This document shows, piece by piece, positions 7,301-11,233 of a stretch of DNA of 11,233 nucleotides. Location: NCBI GenBank assembly GCA_003224835.1, contig QHZX01000345.1:1-11233 (forward strand), in the 5' to 3' direction. The notes beneath the pieces were generated by a model. It searched no databases and was not told where the DNA came from. It worked only from the letters and a program-made list of their open reading frames with translations. Position numbers and translations under genes: made by a program. The stretch comes from Acidobacteriota bacterium (GTDB taxonomy: Bacteria; Acidobacteriota; Terriglobia; Terriglobales; Acidobacteriaceae). The first letter of the stretch is position 1; each line of letters begins with the position of its first letter.

Positions 7301-7332
7301 CCGCAGAGTTCGCTGAGCCTAACGCAGAGAAA
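7301..7332. repeat. Degenerate CGCAGAG short-period repeat
   Basis: Three near-identical heptamers follow one another: CGCAGAG at 7302-7308, CGCTGAG at 7311-7317 and CGCAGAG at 7323-7329, with starts 9 and 12 bases apart. Patches of this general look (CGCAGAGNNNNCGCTGAG) are, from memory, scattered between genes in several environmental bacterial phyla. The function is unknown. Confidence 0.6.
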
Positions 7333-7340
7333 TCCGAGTT

Positions 7341-7446
7341 TCAGTTCTGCATTGTGACTTTTACATTTTTACTTCTGCACTCTCACTCTCACCTTTGCGA
7401 TTATTACTTCTGCATTCTGCATTCTGACTTCTTACTTCTGAATTCT
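7341..7446. repeat. Pyrimidine-rich degenerate repeat (TTACTTCTGCATTCTGAC type)
   Basis: The 11-mer TTACTTCTGCA occurs at 7369-7379 and 7404-7414, with the variant TTACTTCTGAA at 7432-7442. Between the last two copies the 7-base unit TTCTGCA is repeated in tandem at 7408-7414 and 7415-7421, with a changed copy TTCTGAC at 7422-7428. A further related stretch, CAGTTCTGCATTGTGACTT, lies at 7342-7360. About three quarters of the bases on the plus strand are pyrimidines. The minus-strand form reads CAGAAGTAAGAAGTCAGAAT, a style of low-complexity intergenic repeat that I associate with acidobacterial genomes. Confidence 0.7.
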
Positions 7447-7449
7447 CCG

Positions 7450-8691
<1,242 letters not shown>

Positions 8692-8695
8692 AAAA

Positions 8696-8719
8696 AGCTG
8701 TCAGCCGTCAGATCTCAGC
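8696..8719. repeat. Degenerate AGCTGTCAGC-type repeat in the ATPase-vWA spacer
   Basis: The 78-base spacer between the two genes begins AGCTGTCAGCCGTCAGATCTCAGC, a run of near copies of (C)TCAGC/GTCAG about 5-8 bases apart. A related GAAAGCTGATGATTCACAG lies further along at about 8746-8764. The repeat sits where a Shine-Dalgarno for the vWA gene would be expected. It is short and degenerate. Confidence 0.45.
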
Positions 8720-8769
8720 ACCACAAGATCGGCCAGCACTCGCCTGAAAGCTGATGATTCACAGACCCG

Positions 8770-10263
8770 CTAATTCAACGGCCTTCTTGTGCGATATGGA
8801 AGCTCGTCCCGCTCGTACGGCTTCTCGGTGGCTCGAGGTTGTTTTTCTCCGGCGGTGAACACCCGCTCTTCATTTCTGCCGATACGCTTCAGCGCGTACA
8901 ACCCCTCCAGGATGAACTCCGCCGCCGAGACCTGTGCTTCCGCATTGTCTTTGGGACCAACGTTTACGCGTGTCAACTTGTCCATCAAGCCCTGAATCCC
9001 GCGAAGCGTCTGCAAAAGGTCGGCTGCAGGCGCACTCTCGGCAATCTGGATTTCGCCACCCAAATCGAACCATTGAATCACCTGCTGCATGTTCGCGCCA
9101 GCAAAGTACTGGTCATAGGTTTTCGCGACCGCATTTCGGATCAGCTCGCGGCTCACGTAATCTGCGCCCTTCATTTCGCCCTCGTACTCGAGTTCCAGCT
9201 TGCCAGTGATCGCGGGCAGGGCGGCATAAACATCTCCGATTCGAGGCACGGTGATCTGCTCGTTGTAGCGGATAGCGCGCCGCTCGGCGTTTGAAATCAC
9301 GTTTTCCATGCAGGAAATGGGTAAGCGCTGGCTGACACCGGAGCGTTTGTCGATCCTTTTATCTTCGCGAGCAGTAAAAGCGATTCGCTCAATCACCTCA
9401 CGCACATATTTTGGAATGATCAGCTTATTACCATCGCGGGTAGCCCAAGCTTCCTGAGTTGTGATTGCGATGCCTTCGTCGACAGTAGCCGGATAATGGG
9501 TGCGAATCTCTGAACCGATGCGGTCTTTAAGAGGAGTAATAATTTTGCCTCGTGCAGTGTAGTCCTCTGGATTCGCAGTGAACACCAGCCCGATATCGAG
9601 CGGCAGGCGGACGGGATAACCCTTAATCTGGACATCGCCTTCCTGCATGATGTTGAAGAGTCCAACCTGGATTTTGCCCGCCAAGTCTGGCAGTTCGTTG
9701 ATGGCGAAAATTCCGCGGTTAGCGCGCGGTAGCAAGCCGTAGTGTACAGTCAGTTCGCTTGAAAGTTCATGGCCGCCACGCGCCGCTTTGATGGGATCGA
9801 TATCGCCGATCAGGTCGGCAATGGTCACATCTGGAGTGGCCAGTTTTTCGACGTAGCGCTGCTCTGGAGTGAGATATGCAATTCCGGTGCTTTCGCCGCA
9901 TTCAGCAATAAGCTCCTGGCATCGACGGCAGATGGGCGCGTACGGATTGTCGTGGATTTCGCATCCTGCGATGTATGGAGTATGCGGATCGAGCAGAAGC
10001 GTCAGGGCGCGAAGGATGCGACTCTTTGCCTGTCCCCGCAAGCCGAGCAAAATGAAGTTATGCCGCGACAGTATTGCATTCACAATCTGTGGGACCACCG
10101 TATCGTCGTAGCCAACGATCCCGGGAAAAATCGGGGTATCTTTACCTGTTCGGAGGCGGGCAACCAGGTTTTCACGCAGTTCGTCCTTTACCCGTCGCGT
10201 GCGCAATTTTTCTTCTGAGAATGGACTTCGGCGCAGTTCACCAAGAACCCGGGGAAAATTCAT
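8770..10263 (-). CDS. MoxR/magnesium-chelatase-like AAA+ ATPase
   Basis: AAA+ ATPase of 497 residues, probably the hexameric motor partner of the adjacent vWA protein. After an N-terminal lead (MNFPRVLGELRRSPF, then VKDELRENL) come FPGIVGYDDTV (46-56), a P-loop GLRGQAKS (74-81), a Walker B-like RGIFAINELPDL (183-194), sensor 1 in FTANPEDYTARG (N231) and a likely Arg finger in TPLKDRIGSEI (R248). Between the P-loop and Walker B is an insert with four Cys (C101, C112, C115, C122), a possible zinc site. The C-terminal ~130 residues include a helical region that is not a known enzyme domain to me. The usual acidic Walker B residue pair is NE rather than DE, which I recall as a trait of this subgroup. 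The start ATG 10263 is chosen because the family likeness begins there; GGAG lies 10 bases upstream. A longer TTG frame from 10302 adds 13 residues without support. Confidence 0.92.
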   Translation of the reverse strand: MNFPRVLGELRRSPFSEEKLRTRRVKDELRENLVARLRTGKDTPIFPGIVGYDDTVVPQIVNAILSRHNFILLGLRGQAKSRILRALTLLLDPHTPYIAGCEIHDNPYAPICRRCQELIAECGESTGIAYLTPEQRYVEKLATPDVTIADLIGDIDPIKAARGGHELSSELTVHYGLLPRANRGIFAINELPDLAGKIQVGLFNIMQEGDVQIKGYPVRLPLDIGLVFTANPEDYTARGKIITPLKDRIGSEIRTHYPATVDEGIAITTQEAWATRDGNKLIIPKYVREVIERIAFTAREDKRIDKRSGVSQRLPISCMENVISNAERRAIRYNEQITVPRIGDVYAALPAITGKLELEYEGEMKGADYVSRELIRNAVAKTYDQYFAGANMQQVIQWFDLGGEIQIAESAPAADLLQTLRGIQGLMDKLTRVNVGPKDNAEAQVSAAEFILEGLYALKRIGRNEERVFTAGEKQPRATEKPYERDELPYRTRRPLN

Positions 10264-10324
10264 CGCGGCAACACTCCAAAATCGGCTGCGCTCTGAGTAC
10301 AAGCTTCACAGCCAAACTGCTCCG

Positions 10325-10330
10325 ATTATA
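10325..10330 (-). promoter_or_regulatory. Perfect -10 hexamer upstream of the ATPase gene
   Basis: The minus strand carries TATAAT (10330 to 10325), a full match to the -10 consensus, in the 85-base gap between the Lon-domain and ATPase genes. A transcript start near 10318 would give a leader of about 55 bases. The -35 position at 16-18 base spacing holds only AT-rich, poorly matching sequence (AATAAC) at the stop codon of the Lon-domain gene. It suggests the ATPase-vWA pair can be transcribed independently. Confidence 0.4.
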
Positions 10331-10348
10331 CGCCCGCGGTGTTTGCAG

Positions 10349-10960
10349 TTATTTGACGTGGCCATTGCCGCCGGCTCTTTGCTTCGTGCGCGCACTGCGG
10401 TGCAGCGCAGGTAGGATGCGCTCGAAAAAAGACATGATGGCCCGGACGCGTTCCGCTTCGGAATTCATCTCCAACAGAGCTTGCTGAAAATCAGGATCAA
10501 ATGGAAGGGATCCCGCCAATCGATAGGCGAGCTGCCCGGCATTGGTTTTCTCGGTTTCTTCCACCCTGGCGCCGGCGAGTTCCATGATCTGACCATGGAG
10601 AGCGAGTGCTTTTTCTATGTCTTTGGCCGCCGCTGGTTCGCTGTCATCGTCCAGATAGAAGACTTCCGCCTGGAGAAAGGTTCGTTCCTGATTGACCTGC
10701 AAAACCTCAAACCGTTTTTGCCCTTCCACCAGAATATTCATGCGTCCATCAGGATAAGTCTTGAGCACATTGATGATTTCAGCGGTACAGCCGGTATTCA
10801 CAAACGCCTCTTCTTTGGCTCGAACAATACCGAATTGGCTTTTTTTCTCCAGGCACTCTTTGATCATCTCTTTGTAGCGCGGCTCAAATATGTGCAGGGG
10901 CAGGGGCACGCCGGGGAGCAGCACCAAATCAAGCGGAAATAACGGCAATAGCATGCTCAC
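10349..10960 (-). CDS. Lon-protease N-terminal (substrate-binding) domain protein
   Basis: A 203-residue stand-alone LON substrate-binding (Lon-N, PUA-like) domain protein, with no ATPase or protease part. The hallmark opening MLLPLFPLDLVLLPGVPLPL is followed by HIFEPRYKEMI, then VNTGCTAEI and the central GRMNILVEGQKRFEV block, the usual order in Lon-N. The C-terminal half is helical (KDIEKALALHGQIMELAGAR; AERVRAIMSFFERILPAL) and ends in a basic tail. Such proteins are cytosolic; their role is unclear, presumably protein or ligand recognition. The start is taken as GTG 10960 because GGGGAG sits 5 bases upstream; ATG 10954, two codons later, is the alternative. A frame reaching ATG 11086 adds 42 residues of unlike composition and would overlap the divergent dehydrogenase start, so it is rejected. 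The ATPase gene follows 85 bases downstream on the same strand. Confidence 0.88.
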   Translation of the reverse strand: MSMLLPLFPLDLVLLPGVPLPLHIFEPRYKEMIKECLEKKSQFGIVRAKEEAFVNTGCTAEIINVLKTYPDGRMNILVEGQKRFEVLQVNQERTFLQAEVFYLDDDSEPAAAKDIEKALALHGQIMELAGARVEETEKTNAGQLAYRLAGSLPFDPDFQQALLEMNSEAERVRAIMSFFERILPALHRSARTKQRAGGNGHVK

Positions 10961-11044
10961 GATCGCTCCCCGCCACGAATGTGGAGTGGAAAGGCGTCGG
11001 GCAGCAGCGCCCGCGCAAATCAATAGCATGATTGTAATCGCGTC

Positions 11045-11079
11045 TTGACTTGCCCCGCATAGCAAGGTACAAACCCCGC
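11045..11079 (+). promoter_or_regulatory. Sigma-70-like promoter abutting the dehydrogenase start codon
   Basis: TTGACT (11045-11050, 5 of 6 to the -35 consensus) is separated by exactly 17 bases from TACAAA (11068-11073, 4 of 6 to TATAAT). The -10 ends 6 bases before ATG 11080, so the expected transcript start coincides with the start codon. No Shine-Dalgarno sequence is present between them (CCCCGC). This implies a leaderless mRNA. Confidence 0.55.
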
Positions 11080-11233
11080 ATGGCATTTTCTGATCTGGCT
11101 AAAGAAAAACTATCGGGAAAAGTGGCGGTGATCACCGGCGCTTCTATGGGAATCGGAGAAGCGACCGTGGAAATCTTCGTGCGTCACGGAGCCCAAGTCG
11201 TACTGCTCTCGCGCGATTCCGGTCGTCTGGAGT
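11080..11233 (+). CDS. Short-chain dehydrogenase/reductase (SDR), N-terminal part (runs off right edge)
   Basis: An open frame from ATG 11080 continues to the window edge (51 codons seen). It reads MAFSDLAKEKLSGKVAVITG and then ASMGIGEATVEIF, giving the classical SDR cofactor motif TGASMGIG (TGxxxGxG) at about residues 19-26. This is followed by a helix and the second strand QVVLLSRDSGRLE. The Arg after the second strand (SRD) favours NADP(H), as in many classical SDRs; this is an inference. The catalytic Ser-Tyr-Lys part is outside the window, so the substrate cannot be assessed. It is divergent from the Lon-domain gene across a 119-base gap and appears to be leaderless. Confidence 0.88.
   Translation, partial: MAFSDLAKEKLSGKVAVITGASMGIGEATVEIFVRHGAQVVLLSRDSGRLE

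Larger units (their letters stand above)
7282..7449. other. Gene-free gap between convergent genes, filled with degenerate repeats
   Basis: This 168-base stretch lies between the 3' ends of the flavoprotein and vWA genes. I see no convincing coding frame, tRNA or strong terminator hairpin. It holds a CGCAGAG-type repeat patch followed by a pyrimidine-rich TTACTTCTGCA-type patch, described separately. Confidence 0.6.

Noticed and set aside
7301..7446. CRISPR array or rho-independent terminator in the repeat-rich gap
   Set aside because: Repeat units are only 7-11 bases, degenerate and without uniform spacers; no GC-rich hairpin followed by a T-run is seen.
8839..9294. 151-codon plus-strand open frame opposite the ATPase gene
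   Set aside because: It is antisense to conserved ATPase sequence and has no domain likeness.
9769..10218. 149-codon plus-strand open frame opposite the ATPase gene
   Set aside because: It is antisense to the Cys-insert and P-loop regions and is explained by codon bias of the real gene.
10481..10942. 153-codon plus-strand open frame opposite the Lon-domain gene
   Set aside because: It is a shadow of a recognisable gene; no motif, start context or composition supports it.
10961..11086. Longer Lon-domain protein from ATG 11086 with a hydrophobic stretch that could mimic a signal peptide
   Set aside because: Lon-N proteins are cytosolic and start near the LPLFPL motif; GTG 10960 has a well-placed GGGGAG, and the extension overlaps the dehydrogenase start.

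Overview
The window reads as a piece of a moderately GC-rich bacterial chromosome, most likely from an acidobacterium. That assignment is an inference. It rests on the ATPase/von Willebrand pair of the 'INELPDL' type, the Tat-exported spermidine-dehydrogenase-like flavoprotein, the M61 peptidase, and degenerate CAGAAGT-, CGCAGAG- and AGCTGTCAGC-type repeats between genes. There is no rRNA, tRNA, CRISPR array, transposase or phage gene, and the window looks like ordinary chromosome rather than an island.

Layout, left to right. (1) 1-945, minus strand: thymidylate kinase (tmk), overlapping by 11 bases the start of a Tat-signal protein that runs off the left edge. (2) 946-1093: divergent promoter region. 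(3) 1094-2974, plus: exported M61-family metallopeptidase with a C-terminal PDZ-like region, converging on (4) 2988-3734, minus: PIG-L/LmbE-type zinc deacetylase. (5) 3843-4964, plus: GT4-type glycosyltransferase, divergent from the deacetylase. (6) 5038-5280 and 5320-7281, plus: a small CDGSH iron-sulfur protein followed at 39 bases by the large Tat-exported flavoprotein. (7) 7282-7449: gene-free gap between convergent genes, filled with two kinds of short degenerate repeat. (8) 7450-10960, minus: reading 10960 to 7450, a Lon-substrate-binding-domain protein, a MoxR-like AAA+ ATPase and a von Willebrand factor A protein. (9) 11080-11233, plus: beginning of a short-chain dehydrogenase, divergent from that cluster.

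How the genes may work together. The ATPase/vWA pair has the architecture of MoxR-vWA or chelatase I/D-type machines that remodel or load cofactors into target proteins. The Lon-N-like protein upstream suggests a link to protein quality control. The deacetylase/glycosyltransferase pair resembles the two-step logic of low-molecular-weight thiol pathways (GlcNAc transfer, then de-N-acetylation), but the glycosyltransferase does not look like BshA. The CDGSH protein and flavoprotein may form a redox pair.

The most notable non-coding pattern is that tmk, the PIG-L gene and the short-chain dehydrogenase gene each have a -10-like hexamer ending exactly 6 bases before the start codon and no visible Shine-Dalgarno sequence. 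This is what leaderless transcripts would look like. Other genes here have clear Shine-Dalgarno sites. I did not find a convincing wholly new system; the repeats and the leaderless pattern deserve the closest second look.
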